A DNA stretch of 64,000 nt from Bradyrhizobium archetypum (GCF_013114835.1 NZ_JAAVLW010000003.1:434001-498000), one strand, 5' to 3'; positions 33,997 through 43,465 are shown, counted from the stretch's first letter. Notes: generated by a model from the sequence alone, not told the origin. Numbers and translations: made by a program.

Positions 33997-35223
33997 CTAG
34001 CCGCCGGCCTCGCCGGAGAGGATTTCGCCGAAGCGCTCCCAGGTTTCACCCTTGAATCTCACCAGTTGTAGCTGGGAGATGGGCGCAAAGTCGGTTGCTG
34101 ACGTATTGATCTTGATGCCAGGCAACAGTCCCCCAAGTTCGAGGTCCTTGATGCTTGCGGCCTGTTTCATCACATTTTCTCGGGTCAGGTTGTCGCCGCA
34201 AGACTTCAACACATGTTCCAGCGTTTGTGCCACCGTGTAACCATACATCACGAATGCATCGACGCGGTTGGCCTCGGGATAATACTTGTCCAGGAATTCG
34301 TTCCAGGCCTTCATGCCAGCATCATTCTTCCACTCCGGATCGACGGGATCCTTGAGGTACTGCGAAGAGATAATCTCTTGCGCATTCTCAAAGCCGGCCG
34401 GTTTTATGACACTGCCGATCGAGGCGGAGACGCTGTTGAGGAAGTGGAGGGGCTTCCAGCCGAGCTCGGCGTTCTTCTTGATCGCCTGCGCCGCGAATTT
34501 CGGTGTAGTGATGTTGACGAACACGTCGGCGCCGGTGGCCTTCAGCTTGACGATATGGGAATCGATGGTCGGTTCGGAGACCTCGTAGCTTTCCTCCAGG
34601 ACGATCATCGATGCAGCCTTGGCGCCGAGCCCATCCTTGAAGCCCTTCAGATAGTCCTTACCGTAGTCGTCGTTCTGGTAGAGAATCCCGATCTTGGCGT
34701 TCGGCTTCTCCTTCAGAATGTATTTGGCATAAATCTGCGTTTCGCTCTGGTAGTTGGGCTGCCAGCCCATCGTCCACGGAAAATTCTTCGGATCGTTCCA
34801 CTTGGTGGCGCCGGTGGCAACGAACAGTTGCGGCACCTTCTTGCTGTTCAGGTACTTCTGGATCGCGGTGTTCGGCGGAGTACCGAGCGGGTTGAAGACG
34901 ACCAGGACTTCATCGCTTTCGACCAGCTTGCGTGCCTGCTCCACCGTCTTCGGCGGGCTGTAGGCGTCGTCGTAGCTGATGAAGTTGATCTTGCGGCCGT
35001 TGATGCCGCCTTCAGCGTTGACCTTGCGGAAATAGGCTTCTTCGGTCTTTGCGATTACGCCATAAGCGGAAGCAGGTCCGCTGTAAGGCATGATGTTGCC
35101 GATCTTGATCTCGGTATCGCTCGCGCCCGGATCGTATTTCTTCTGCGCGAGAACGCCGCTCGATGATGCGGCGAGCAATCCGAGCGCGGCTGAAAGGACT
35201 GCCAGTTTTTTTGTTGCGGACAT
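33997..35223 (-). CDS. ABC transporter substrate-binding protein, tandem copy 2
   Basis: 408 residues from the ATG at 35223, which has AAGGGAGAG 6 bases upstream; the open frame continues further but lies beyond the previous terminator region. A signal peptide (MSATKKLAVLSAALGLLAASSSGVLAQ) is followed by a type I periplasmic-binding fold (EIKIGNIMPYSGPASAYGVI; PLGTPPNTAIQKYLNSKKVPQLFVATGA). Over about 380 mature residues I count some 42 differences from the neighbour at 35382-36611, so about 89% identity: a recent tandem duplication. It belongs to the receptors for acids linked to the pim region; the exact ligand is unknown. Confidence 0.93.
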   Translation of the reverse strand: MSATKKLAVLSAALGLLAASSSGVLAQKKYDPGASDTEIKIGNIMPYSGPASAYGVIAKTEEAYFRKVNAEGGINGRKINFISYDDAYSPPKTVEQARKLVESDEVLVVFNPLGTPPNTAIQKYLNSKKVPQLFVATGATKWNDPKNFPWTMGWQPNYQSETQIYAKYILKEKPNAKIGILYQNDDYGKDYLKGFKDGLGAKAASMIVLEESYEVSEPTIDSHIVKLKATGADVFVNITTPKFAAQAIKKNAELGWKPLHFLNSVSASIGSVIKPAGFENAQEIISSQYLKDPVDPEWKNDAGMKAWNEFLDKYYPEANRVDAFVMYGYTVAQTLEHVLKSCGDNLTRENVMKQAASIKDLELGGLLPGIKINTSATDFAPISQLQLVRFKGETWERFGEILSGEAGG

Positions 35224-35323
35224 TTCTGTCTCTCCCTTTTCATTTACTAACATAACTGTCGGGCCTCTTGCCGAAGCTCTTTTTGACAGCTTCGTGATTA
35301 CCACCTTGTCATAAGTCTCACAA

Positions 35324-35354
35324 CAAAAAGCCCCTGCGGCAAGGCGCAGGGGCT
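35324..35354 (-). terminator. Intrinsic terminator after binding-protein gene 1
   Basis: On the minus strand AGCCCCTGCG and CGCAGGGGCT form a 10-bp stem with a 6-base loop, followed by a TTTTT run. It lies between the two binding-protein genes, so each copy can be transcribed or tuned separately. Confidence 0.85.
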
Positions 35355-35381
35355 GTTGCTTTGGCAAACGAGCTCAGCGCG

Positions 35382-36611
35382 CTAGCCGCCGACATCATCC
35401 GATAGAATTTCGCCGAAGCGTTCCCAGGTCTCGCCCTTTAGCCTCATCAGTTGAACCTGCGAGATAGGAGCAAAGTCGGTCGCCGACGTGTTGACCTTGA
35501 TGCCCGGCAGCAAGCCGCCGAGTTCGAGGTCTTTGATGCTGGCGGCCTGCTTCATGACGTTGGCGCGCGTAAGATTGTCCCCGCTCGCTCTCAACACATG
35601 CTCGAGGCCCTGTGCCACGGTATAGCCATACATCACGAAGATGTCGGCACGGTTGGCTTCCGGGTAATATTTGTCCAGGAATTCGTTCCAGGCCTTCATG
35701 CCGGCATCGTTCTTCCACTCGATGTCCGTCGGATCCTTCAGGTAATTTGAAGAGATGATGCCTTGCGAATTTTCAAACCCCGCAGGCTTGATCACGCTGC
35801 CGATCGAGGAGGAGACGCCGTTGAGGAAGTGCAGCGGCTTCCAGCCGATCTCCTGATTCTTCTTGATCGCCTGTGCTGCGAATTTCGGCGTGGTGATGTT
35901 GAAGAAGACGTCGGCGCCGGTCGCCTTCATCTTCACGATGTGAGAATCGATGGTCGGCTCGGAAACTTCATAGCTTTCTTCGATCACGATCATCGAGGCG
36001 GCCTTGTCGCCGAGGCCATCCTTGAACCCTTTCAGATAGTCCTTGCCGTAGTCGTCGTTCTGATAGAGTACCGCGATCTTGGCATCCGGCTTGTTCTTCA
36101 AGATGTACTTGGCATAGATCCGGGATTCGCTCTGGTAGTTGGGCTGCCATCCCATCGTCCAGGGAAAGTCCTTCGGATCATTCCACTTGGTGGCGCCGGT
36201 CGCGACGAACAGTTGCGGGACCTTCTTGCTATTGAGGTATTTCTGAATCGCGGTGTTCGGTGGCGTACCCAGCGGATTGAAGATGAGTAGAACTTCGTCG
36301 CTCTCCACCAACTTGCGTGCCTGCTCGACGGTCTTCGGCGGGCTATAGGTGTCGTCATAGCTGATGAAGTTGATCTTGCGACCGTTGATGCCGCCCTCGG
36401 CGTTGATCTTCCTGAAATAGGCTTCTTCGGTCTTGCCGATCACGCCGTAGGCGGAAGCCGGTCCGCTGTAGGGCATGATGTTACCGATCTTGATCTCGGT
36501 ATCGGTGGCGCCGGTGTCGTATTTCTTTTGTGCAAATGCGCCGCTGCTGGTCGCGGCCAGTAATGCGAGGGCAGCCGCAAAGGCTCCCAAACGCAAGTTG
36601 ATGGCGAGCAT
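35382..36611 (-). CDS. ABC transporter substrate-binding protein, tandem copy 1
   Basis: 409 residues starting MLAINLRLGAFAAALALLAATSSGAFAQ, a signal peptide, after CAGGGAGATC. The mature domain matches copy 2 closely. The most visible differences are in the ligand-loop regions, for example NQEIGWKPLHFLNGVSSSIG versus NAELGWKPLHFLNSVSASIG and YLKDPTDIEW versus YLKDPVDPEW. It follows the livGFHM genes on the same strand after a terminator and is their likely receptor. Confidence 0.93.
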   Translation of the reverse strand: MLAINLRLGAFAAALALLAATSSGAFAQKKYDTGATDTEIKIGNIMPYSGPASAYGVIGKTEEAYFRKINAEGGINGRKINFISYDDTYSPPKTVEQARKLVESDEVLLIFNPLGTPPNTAIQKYLNSKKVPQLFVATGATKWNDPKDFPWTMGWQPNYQSESRIYAKYILKNKPDAKIAVLYQNDDYGKDYLKGFKDGLGDKAASMIVIEESYEVSEPTIDSHIVKMKATGADVFFNITTPKFAAQAIKKNQEIGWKPLHFLNGVSSSIGSVIKPAGFENSQGIISSNYLKDPTDIEWKNDAGMKAWNEFLDKYYPEANRADIFVMYGYTVAQGLEHVLRASGDNLTRANVMKQAASIKDLELGGLLPGIKVNTSATDFAPISQVQLMRLKGETWERFGEILSDDVGG

Positions 36612-36711
36612 TTTTTGATCTCCCTGGGATCGATGACTGTGTCATTGTTTTTGATTGGAGCGCTTGGCGGCTCTTGACTGCATTGAATACCTTTCGGCTC
36701 CGTCCAGCAAC

Positions 36712-36742
36712 AAAAAGCCCTCCGCGACGGTGTCGCGGAGGG
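36712..36742 (-). terminator. Intrinsic terminator after livM
   Basis: CCCTCCGCGAC and GTCGCGGAGGG form a perfect 11-bp stem with a 3-base loop, followed on the minus strand by TTTTT. It ends the livG-F-H-M operon and separates it from the binding-protein genes. Confidence 0.87.
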
Positions 36743-36837
36743 TGGTATTTGGTCGGAGGGCGGGACGAACTGCCCGTCCGGCGGAATATTAACGAGTGGC
36801 TCGGCTCGACGCTTCCTGGCTTCTTCTCTTGCGGTTC

Positions 36838-37854
36838 CTAATGCTTCTTGAGTTTGCCGAGCATCTGCTGCGCAACAATCGCGACCTGCCTTGCGCCATG
36901 CGGCACCAGGAAGATGACGAGGAACAGGAGCACGCCAAATACCGCGCCGGAGAGGCCTTTGGAGATACTTTCGGCAATGTTTGGCACGAAGATGATGAAC
37001 GCCGAGCCGACGATCGATCCCGGCAGCCAGCCGACACCGCCGACGACCATGCCGAGGAACAGCGAGATCGCGAGCGTGATGGTATAGCCGTCAGGCGCCA
37101 CGAACTGTACCGCGATGGCGCCAAGCCCCCCGGCGACGCCGGTGATGCCGGCCGAGACGCCAAATGCCAGCGTCTTGTAGAGCGCAACGTCGACTCCCAT
37201 GGCGGACGCTGCGATCTCGTTGTCGCGGATCGCCATGAAGGCTCGGCCCGAGCGCGAACGCAGCAGATTGACCGAGGCGACATAGATCCCGATCGTGATC
37301 ACGAGCGTGAAGTAATACAGCCACATGTCCTGGCCCATCGGCAGGCCGAACGGCGCATCGGGTTTGGTTACGACCAGTCCCTGTACGCCGCCGGTCCAGT
37401 GCTCGAAATAGCCTAGCTTCAAGAGCTGCGGCATTGCGGTGGCGAGCGCGAACGTAGCTAGCGCCAGATAGACGCCGGACAGCCGCAACGCCGGCTGGCC
37501 GAACAGGAAGCCGAAGCCGAAACAGATGATGCCGGCGATCGGCAGCGTAAGGGCATAGTTCATGCCCACATGCTCCATCAGGATTGCCGAGGTGTAGGCA
37601 CCTACCGCGTAGAACGCGCTCTGGCCTAGCGAAAATTGTCCGCTTCCGCCGGTCAGGATGTTCAGCGCGAGAACCGCAAGCCCGTAGATCAAGAGCATCG
37701 TCATCTGGAATATGATGAAGTTCTTGACGAACAGCGGCGCGATGACCAGTGCGGCCAGCACCACCAGCGAAGTGCCTACGCCGAGCGTCATGGCCCGTTT
37801 CGGAACGGCCTCGACGGCCGGCGCTTCTGTGACGACTTCTTCAGCGGCGCTCAT
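36838..37854 (-). CDS. livM: ABC transporter permease, LivM type
   Basis: 338 residues from the ATG at 37854, two bases after the livH stop; the frame extends upstream inside livH but is not coding there. About nine hydrophobic segments and the LivM stretches LNILTGGSGQFSLGQSAFYAVGAYTSAIL and RSRSGRAFMAIRDNEIAASAMGVDVALYKTLAFGVSAGITGVAGGL (in parts) are seen. Here LivM and LivG are separate genes, unlike the fused pair at 26619-28388. Confidence 0.94.
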   Translation of the reverse strand: MSAAEEVVTEAPAVEAVPKRAMTLGVGTSLVVLAALVIAPLFVKNFIIFQMTMLLIYGLAVLALNILTGGSGQFSLGQSAFYAVGAYTSAILMEHVGMNYALTLPIAGIICFGFGFLFGQPALRLSGVYLALATFALATAMPQLLKLGYFEHWTGGVQGLVVTKPDAPFGLPMGQDMWLYYFTLVITIGIYVASVNLLRSRSGRAFMAIRDNEIAASAMGVDVALYKTLAFGVSAGITGVAGGLGAIAVQFVAPDGYTITLAISLFLGMVVGGVGWLPGSIVGSAFIIFVPNIAESISKGLSGAVFGVLLFLVIFLVPHGARQVAIVAQQMLGKLKKH

Positions 37855-37856
37855 GA

Positions 37857-38735
37857 TCAAACTCGCTTCACGATGGGCCGGCCGAACAGGCCCGCCGGTT
37901 TGACGACCAATACGGTGATAATCAGCGCAAGCGCGATCGGAAGCTTGAGCTCGTTGCCGACGCCGGGGATGTAGGTCCCGACCAGATTCTCGAAGATGCC
38001 GACCAGGAAGCCGCCCATCACCGCGCCGAACGGACTGGTCAGGCCGCCGAGCACGGCGGCGGCAAATCCATAGATCAGCACGCCCAGCATCATGTTCGGT
38101 TCCAGAAACACCACCGGGGCGATCATCATGCCGGCGACCGATCCGATTGCGGCGGCCATGCCCCAACCCAGCGCGATCATCCATGACGTATTGATGCCGA
38201 CCAGCCGCGCCGATTCAGGCAACGATGCGGCCGCGCGCATCGCCAGGCCGACCCGGGTGAAGCGAAAGAAAACGAACAGCAGAATCAGCATCAAGAGCGT
38301 GATGCCGATCATGCCGGCCTGATGGGTCGAGATGAGCTGGCTGCCGAGGAACGGCGAGGAGCCGAAGGGCGTCGGATATTGCTTGATGGTGAAGTCCCAG
38401 ATCAGGCCGGCGACCGAGTTGACGATCGCGTACAGCGCGATGAAGCCGGCGACGTTGGTCAGCACCGGGGCTTTCGCGAGCGGCTTGAACAGCAACCGCT
38501 CGATGATAATGCCTCCGGCAAAGGACAGCGCCAGCGTGAGTATGAAGGCGCCCCAATAGGGCACGCCCCACTGCATCATCTGCCAGGACATGAAGGTCGA
38601 GAACATCGCCATTTCGCCCTGGGCGAAATTGAGATGGTCGATCGCCTGATAGATCATCACGACCGCGAGCGCCATGCAGGCGTAAATTGCGCCCGTGGCG
38701 ATGCCGGCCAGGACCTGGTTGGTAAAAAGCTCCAT
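37857..38735 (-). CDS. livH: ABC transporter permease, LivH type
   Basis: 292 residues with eight or so membrane segments: QVLAGIATGAIYACMALAVVMIYQAIDHLNFAQGEMAMFSTFMSW (in parts), the typical LivH N-terminus, and FAAAVLGGLTSPFGAVMGGFLVGIFENLVGTYI near the C-terminus. Third gene of the livG-livF-livH-livM order, 11 bases after livF. Confidence 0.94.
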   Translation of the reverse strand: MELFTNQVLAGIATGAIYACMALAVVMIYQAIDHLNFAQGEMAMFSTFMSWQMMQWGVPYWGAFILTLALSFAGGIIIERLLFKPLAKAPVLTNVAGFIALYAIVNSVAGLIWDFTIKQYPTPFGSSPFLGSQLISTHQAGMIGITLLMLILLFVFFRFTRVGLAMRAAASLPESARLVGINTSWMIALGWGMAAAIGSVAGMMIAPVVFLEPNMMLGVLIYGFAAAVLGGLTSPFGAVMGGFLVGIFENLVGTYIPGVGNELKLPIALALIITVLVVKPAGLFGRPIVKRV

Positions 38736-38746
38736 CGTCCTGCTCC

Positions 38747-39460
38747 TCAGTAGCCGAGATAGGATTTGCGGACGTCTTCGTTGTTCGCGATGTCCTTGGC
38801 GCTGCCCGACATCACGATCCGTCCGGTTTCGATCACGTAGGCCTGGTCGGCGAGCTCGAGCGCCAGTTGCGCGTTCTGCTCGACCACCAGGATGGTGACC
38901 TTGTCCTCACGGTTGATCTTGCCGAGAATCTTGAACAGCTCGCGCACGATCAGCGGCGCCAGTCCGAACGACGGCTCGTCCAGCAGCATCAGCCGCGGAC
39001 GCAGCATCAGCGCGCGCGCCACCGCGAGCATCTGCTGCTCGCCGCCCGACAGCGTACCGGCCTGCTGGGTATGCCGCTCCTTGAGCACCGGGAAGTGCTC
39101 GTACATGCGTTCGATATCGGCGACGATGTTTTTCTTGTCGGTGCGGGTGATGGCCCCGAGCTGCAGGTTTTCCTCTACCGTCATGGTGGTGAAGGTGCCG
39201 CGGCCCTGCGGCACATGCGCAATGCCGAGACGGACGACGTTCTCGGTCGATTTGCCGGAGAGCGGCTTGCCCTCGAACTCGATCGCGCCGGTTGAGCGCA
39301 CCATGTTGCAGATTGCGCGCAAGGTGGTGGTCTTGCCGGCGCCGTTGGCGCCGAGCAGGGTGGTCAGCGAGCCCTCGTTGAGCGCGAAGGAAAGACCGTG
39401 AAGCGCCTGGACCTGCCCGTAGTAAGCGCGGAGGTCCTTGACGTTGAGCATCGTGGTCAT
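38747..39460 (-). CDS. livF: ABC transporter ATP-binding protein, LivF type
   Basis: 237 residues. Walker A GANGAGKTTTLRAICN, signature LSGGEQQMLAVARALM, Walker B LMLLDEPSFGLAP, and the LivF tail EQNAQLALELADQAYVIETGRI. Its start overlaps the end of livG by 4 bases. Confidence 0.94.
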   Translation of the reverse strand: MTTMLNVKDLRAYYGQVQALHGLSFALNEGSLTTLLGANGAGKTTTLRAICNMVRSTGAIEFEGKPLSGKSTENVVRLGIAHVPQGRGTFTTMTVEENLQLGAITRTDKKNIVADIERMYEHFPVLKERHTQQAGTLSGGEQQMLAVARALMLRPRLMLLDEPSFGLAPLIVRELFKILGKINREDKVTILVVEQNAQLALELADQAYVIETGRIVMSGSAKDIANNEDVRKSYLGY

Positions 39461-40254
39461 TGGTCTTTGCTCCCCAGATAAGCCTTGATGACATCCGGGT
39501 CGGCCTGGACCTGGCCAGGGGTTCCCTCGGCGAGCTTGCGGCCGAAGTTGAGCGCGACGACGTGATCGGCGATCGACATCACCAGACCCATGTGATGCTC
39601 GACCAGCAGCACGGTGAGATGGCGCTCGTCGCGAAGCTTGCGGATCAGATCGCCGAGTACGTAGACTTCCTCGTGATTGAGGCCGCCGGCGGGCTCGTCG
39701 AGCAGCAGGATCTTCGGATCGGCGGCAAGCGCGCGCGCCAGCTCGACGCGCTTCTGGGTGCCGAAAGGCAGGCCCGAGACGGTGGTATGGGCGACGTCCT
39801 CGAGATCGAGATAGGCGAGGATCTCATGGACTTTCTGGTTGACGTCTGCCTCGCTGCGGCGAACCCAAGCGAGCTTTAAGGAGTCCGAGATAATGTCGCT
39901 CGAGGTGCGCGAATGGCAGCCAACGCGGACGTTATCGAGCACCGAAAGGTTGGGAAACAGCGCCACGTTCTGGAAGGTGCGGCCGATGCCGATCTCGGCG
40001 ATCTTGTGCGCCGGGCGCGTCAGGATGCTCACGCCTTCCATCAGAATATCGCCGGAAGACGGCTGATAGAGCCGGGAGAGACAGTTGAATAGCGTCGTCT
40101 TGCCGGCGCCGTTCGGTCCGATCAGGCCGAGGATGTTGCCCTTATGCATGTCAAAGGACACACCGTTGAGAGCAATGATGCCGCCGAACACGACGCTGAC
40201 GTCGCGAACCGCGAGCAGGGGAGAATTTCCCTGCGCGAGCTGTGCCTGCGTCAT
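39457..40254 (-). CDS. livG: ABC transporter ATP-binding protein, LivG type
   Basis: 265 residues from the ATG at 40254. Walker A GPNGAGKTTLFNCLS, signature-like SGLPFGTQKRVELARAL, and Walker B ILLLDEPAGGL, followed by EHHMGLVMSIADHVVALNFGRKLAEGTP, which marks LivG. It is the first gene of this transporter operon, just downstream of the IclR regulator gene (69 bases), so iclR may be cotranscribed with it. Confidence 0.94.
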   Translation of the reverse strand: MTQAQLAQGNSPLLAVRDVSVVFGGIIALNGVSFDMHKGNILGLIGPNGAGKTTLFNCLSRLYQPSSGDILMEGVSILTRPAHKIAEIGIGRTFQNVALFPNLSVLDNVRVGCHSRTSSDIISDSLKLAWVRRSEADVNQKVHEILAYLDLEDVAHTTVSGLPFGTQKRVELARALAADPKILLLDEPAGGLNHEEVYVLGDLIRKLRDERHLTVLLVEHHMGLVMSIADHVVALNFGRKLAEGTPGQVQADPDVIKAYLGSKDQ

Positions 40255-40323
40255 CGCGTCCCGCCCGCCCTGATCACGGAGCGGGAACGACCGCACGAAT
40301 GCTTTCGCGGGTCGTTGTGACGG

Positions 40324-41187
40324 CTATCTGATCCCCTCGGCCAAACGAGCAACTTTCCCTCCTGCTTTCAACTTCTTGTTCTCTGATTTTTTTGATTGCG
40401 GTGCTGCGCTGCCCAGCGCCGTCTCGATGTTCCTTACCATCGTGACAAGGCGAGGTCCAATGTCGTTGATCAAGCGATCTTCCGTGAAACGGAAAGCGGG
40501 CGCGCCGCAGTTGAAGGCATACGGTCCGGTTCCGTCGCTAAGCTTCAGCGGCACGCCAACCGCGTGCACGTCCTCCTGCCATTCGCCCGCGGAGATCGTG
40601 AATCCGTGACGCGCGAGCATTTCGCCGGCGCGCTCGATGCCGTCGCGCATTTTGGACCAGCGACTGCCGTAATGATCGCGTAATTCGCGCAGTAGCGCAG
40701 CGCGTTCGTCGTCGGGCAGTGCCCAGATGTAGGCGCGTCCCATCGCCGTGGTCGCGATCGGCACGCGTGAGCCGACGTCAAGCTGCACACCGAGCAGCCC
40801 GGTGCGGCTCTGCCCGAAATAGATCATGCTGTGACGGTCGCGCCCGCCGACCGCAACGGCGCCGCCGGTCTCGCGCATCAGCGCTTCGCGATAGGGCTCG
40901 GACAAATGCCGAACACTGAGATTGGCGAGCGCGGCATACCCCAGCGCCATGGCTGATGGCGCGAGCTGATACTTCTCGAAGCGCGGAACAGGTGTAAGAT
41001 AACCGAGCTTGGTCAGGGTATAGGTCAGCCGGGAAATGGTTGGCTTCGGCAATTTGGTGCGGGCGGCGAGTTCTTGATTGCCAAGAAGCCCGTCATTGGG
41101 TTGGAATGCGCGCAACACATCCAGTCCGCGGGAGAGTGCGACGACGAAGCTGCGGTCGGTCGCCGCTTTTTTCCCTGGACGTTTCAT
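40324..41187 (-). CDS. IclR-family transcriptional regulator of the pim region
   Basis: 287 residues. The N-terminal winged HTH (FVVALSRGLDVLRAF, then LPKPTISRLTYTLTKLGYL) and the C-terminal GAF-like effector domain (GGRDRHSMIYFGQSRTGLLGVQLDVGSRVPIATTAMGRAYIWALP) identify IclR. A Lys/Pro-rich tail follows. It is divergent from pimF; the 159-base gap contains a perfect 19-bp palindrome of a type IclR dimers bind. It probably controls the pim-like operon and perhaps the liv genes downstream in response to an acyl-CoA or dicarboxylate (inference). Confidence 0.92.
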   Translation of the reverse strand: MKRPGKKAATDRSFVVALSRGLDVLRAFQPNDGLLGNQELAARTKLPKPTISRLTYTLTKLGYLTPVPRFEKYQLAPSAMALGYAALANLSVRHLSEPYREALMRETGGAVAVGGRDRHSMIYFGQSRTGLLGVQLDVGSRVPIATTAMGRAYIWALPDDERAALLRELRDHYGSRWSKMRDGIERAGEMLARHGFTISAGEWQEDVHAVGVPLKLSDGTGPYAFNCGAPAFRFTEDRLINDIGPRLVTMVRNIETALGSAAPQSKKSENKKLKAGGKVARLAEGIR

Positions 41188-41265
41188 TACCCGCTACTGC
41201 TGCTGATGAGCTCGTTGACAAGGGACGTGCTTCAAAATAACCCTCCCTGTCAAGATGTGGAATTA

Positions 41266-41284
41266 AATTTCGCAGTGCGAAATT
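41266..41284. promoter_or_regulatory. Candidate IclR operator
   Basis: A perfect palindrome AATTTCGCA-G-TGCGAAATT, 78 bases from the iclR start and 62 bases from the pimF start. Its length and central TTCGCA/TGCGAA core resemble sites reported for IclR-family regulators. It is the only such palindrome I noticed in the transporter/pim region. Confidence 0.65.
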
Positions 41285-41346
41285 GACCGTAGTCACTCAA
41301 CGCAAGTTGGGCGGCATCCAAGAACAAGCGATCCAGGGAGAGTGCC

Positions 41347-43443
41347 GTGAGCGAAGTGGTAAAACTCGAGCGTCAAGATGTCATCGCCATCGTCACGGTC
41401 AACAGTCCTCCCGTCAACGCGCTGAGCGCCGCGGTGCGCGGCGGCATCTTCGAATGCATGAAGCGTGCGATCGCGGACGCGGAAGTGAAGGCGATCGTGC
41501 TGACCTGTGCCGGCCGCACCTTCATCGCCGGCGCCGACATCACCGAATTCGGCAAGCCGCCGAAGCCCCCGGGTCTCGCCGAAGTGCTGGACCTCATGGA
41601 GAACTCGCCGAAGCCGATCATTGCCGCCATTCACGGCACCGCGCTCGGTGGCGGCCTCGAAGTGGCGCTGGCATGCCACTATCGCGTTGCGACCAAGGAC
41701 GCCAGGCTCGGCCTGCCCGAAGTCAAGCTCGGACTTTTGCCCGGCGCCGGCGGCACGCAGCGCCTGCCGCGCGCGGTCGGGCCCGAACTCGCGGTCAAGA
41801 TGATCGTCGGTGGTGACCCGATCAGCGCGGCCGACGCGCTCAAGCACGGCCTGATCGAGGAAATCGTCGAGGGACCGGCGTCGGGCGGTGAAACCTTCGC
41901 GCGCAAGGTGCTGGCGGAGAAGCGTCCGCTGCGCAAGCTGCGCGACGACGACAGCAAGCTCGCTGCCGCCAAGGCCGACATCTCGATCTTCACCAACGCC
42001 GTCGCCGCATTGACCAAGAAGGCGCGGGGGCTGGAAGCGCCATTTGCCGCCGCCGATGCGGTGCGTGCCGCCATCGAGTTGCCCTTCGATGAAGGGCTGA
42101 AGAAGGAGCGCGAAGGTTTTCTCAAACTGGTCGCCAGCGACCAGTCGAAAGCGCAGCGCTATGCATTCTTCGCGGAGCGCGAGGCCGCCAAGATTGCCGG
42201 CCTGCCCGAAGGAACAAAACCGCGCAACGTCGCGCGCGTCGCGATCATCGGCGCCGGCACCATGGGCGGTGGTATCGCGATGTCGTTCGCCAATGCCGGT
42301 ATTCCGGTGACGCTGATCGAGACCGGCGAAGAGCAGCTCAAGCGCGGCATGGGCGTGATGCAGAAGAACTGGGAAGCCACCGCCGCGCGTGGCGGCATCC
42401 CGGCAGACGCGCCCGCCAAGCGCATGGCGCTGATCGACGGCAAGGTTGGCCTCGAGAACGTCAAGGATGCTGACCTGGTGATCGAAGCCGTGTTCGAAAC
42501 CATGGCGGTCAAGAAGGAAGTGTTCGAGGCGCTCGACAAATACGCCAAGCCGGGCGCGGTGCTGGCCAGCAACACGTCGTACCTCAACATCGACGAGATC
42601 GCGAAGGTGACGAAGCGTCCGCAGGACATCCTCGGCATGCATTTCTTCTCGCCGGCCAACGTCATGAAGCTGTGCGAGATCGTCCGCGCCGACAAGACCG
42701 CGCCGGACGCGCTTACCACCGCGGTGTCGATCGCGCGCAAGATTGCAAAGGTGCCGGCCGTGGTCGGCGTCTGCGACGGCTTCGTCGGTAACCGCATGCT
42801 GGCTCAGCGCGGCAAGCAGTCGGAAAAGCTCTTGTTCGAAGGCGCGTTGCCGCAGCAGGTCGATGCGGTGGTGACAAAGTTCGGCATGCCGATGGGCCCG
42901 TTCGCCATGAGCGACCTTGCCGGCCTCGATATCGGCTGGCGGTCCCGCAAGGACCGCGGCATCAAGTCGGAAATTGCCGACGCGCTGTGCGAGGCCGGGC
43001 GCTTCGGCCAGAAGACCGGCAAGGGCTACTACAAGTATGAAGGTGGCTCGCGCGCGCCGCTGCCCGACCCGGACGTCGAGAAGCTGATCGACGAAACGCT
43101 GCAGCGCTTGGGGCGCAAGAAGCGCGTCGTCAGCGACGAGGAGATCCTCGAGCGCATGATGTACCCGATGATCAACGAGGGTGCGCGCATCCTCGAAGAG
43201 GGCATCGCGGCGCGGCCGAGCGACATCGACGTGATCTGGCTCTACGGCTATGGTTGGCCGATCTATCGCGGCGGCCCGATGTACTATGCCGACCAGGTCG
43301 GCCTCAAGCATATCGCCGATCGCCTGTCCTATTATGCCAAGGAGACCAACGATCCCTCGCTCGAGCCGGCGCCGCTGCTCAAGCGGCTCGCCGCGGAAGG
43401 CAAGACCTTTGCGTCGCTGGCGCAGCAGTCGAAAGCGGCTTGA
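41347..43443 (+). CDS. pimF: Bifunctional enoyl-CoA hydratase/3-hydroxyacyl-CoA dehydrogenase (PimF-like)
   Basis: 698 residues from a GTG preceded by CAGGGAGAG. The N-terminal crotonase domain keeps both glutamates (GTALGGGLEVALACHYRVATKDARLGLPEVKLGLLPGAGGTQ, in parts). The Rossmann motif VAIIGAGTMGGGIAMSFANAG is at about 300, and the dehydrogenase His lies in LGMHFFSPANVMKLCEIV; the C-terminal helical dehydrogenase domain is complete. Order with pimA, pimC and pimD downstream identifies PimF of the pim operon, which catalyses the hydration and oxidation steps of dicarboxyl-CoA beta-oxidation. Confidence 0.92.
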   Translation: MSEVVKLERQDVIAIVTVNSPPVNALSAAVRGGIFECMKRAIADAEVKAIVLTCAGRTFIAGADITEFGKPPKPPGLAEVLDLMENSPKPIIAAIHGTALGGGLEVALACHYRVATKDARLGLPEVKLGLLPGAGGTQRLPRAVGPELAVKMIVGGDPISAADALKHGLIEEIVEGPASGGETFARKVLAEKRPLRKLRDDDSKLAAAKADISIFTNAVAALTKKARGLEAPFAAADAVRAAIELPFDEGLKKEREGFLKLVASDQSKAQRYAFFAEREAAKIAGLPEGTKPRNVARVAIIGAGTMGGGIAMSFANAGIPVTLIETGEEQLKRGMGVMQKNWEATAARGGIPADAPAKRMALIDGKVGLENVKDADLVIEAVFETMAVKKEVFEALDKYAKPGAVLASNTSYLNIDEIAKVTKRPQDILGMHFFSPANVMKLCEIVRADKTAPDALTTAVSIARKIAKVPAVVGVCDGFVGNRMLAQRGKQSEKLLFEGALPQQVDAVVTKFGMPMGPFAMSDLAGLDIGWRSRKDRGIKSEIADALCEAGRFGQKTGKGYYKYEGGSRAPLPDPDVEKLIDETLQRLGRKKRVVSDEEILERMMYPMINEGARILEEGIAARPSDIDVIWLYGYGWPIYRGGPMYYADQVGLKHIADRLSYYAKETNDPSLEPAPLLKRLAAEGKTFASLAQQSKAA

Positions 43444-43465
43444 TGGGTTGCCACCCTCCCTCCAC

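Noticed and set aside
36633-36645. ATGAC-TGT-GTCAT palindrome upstream of binding-protein copy 1
   Set aside because: Short, and no second copy was found at copy 2 or other promoters, so chance is as likely as function.
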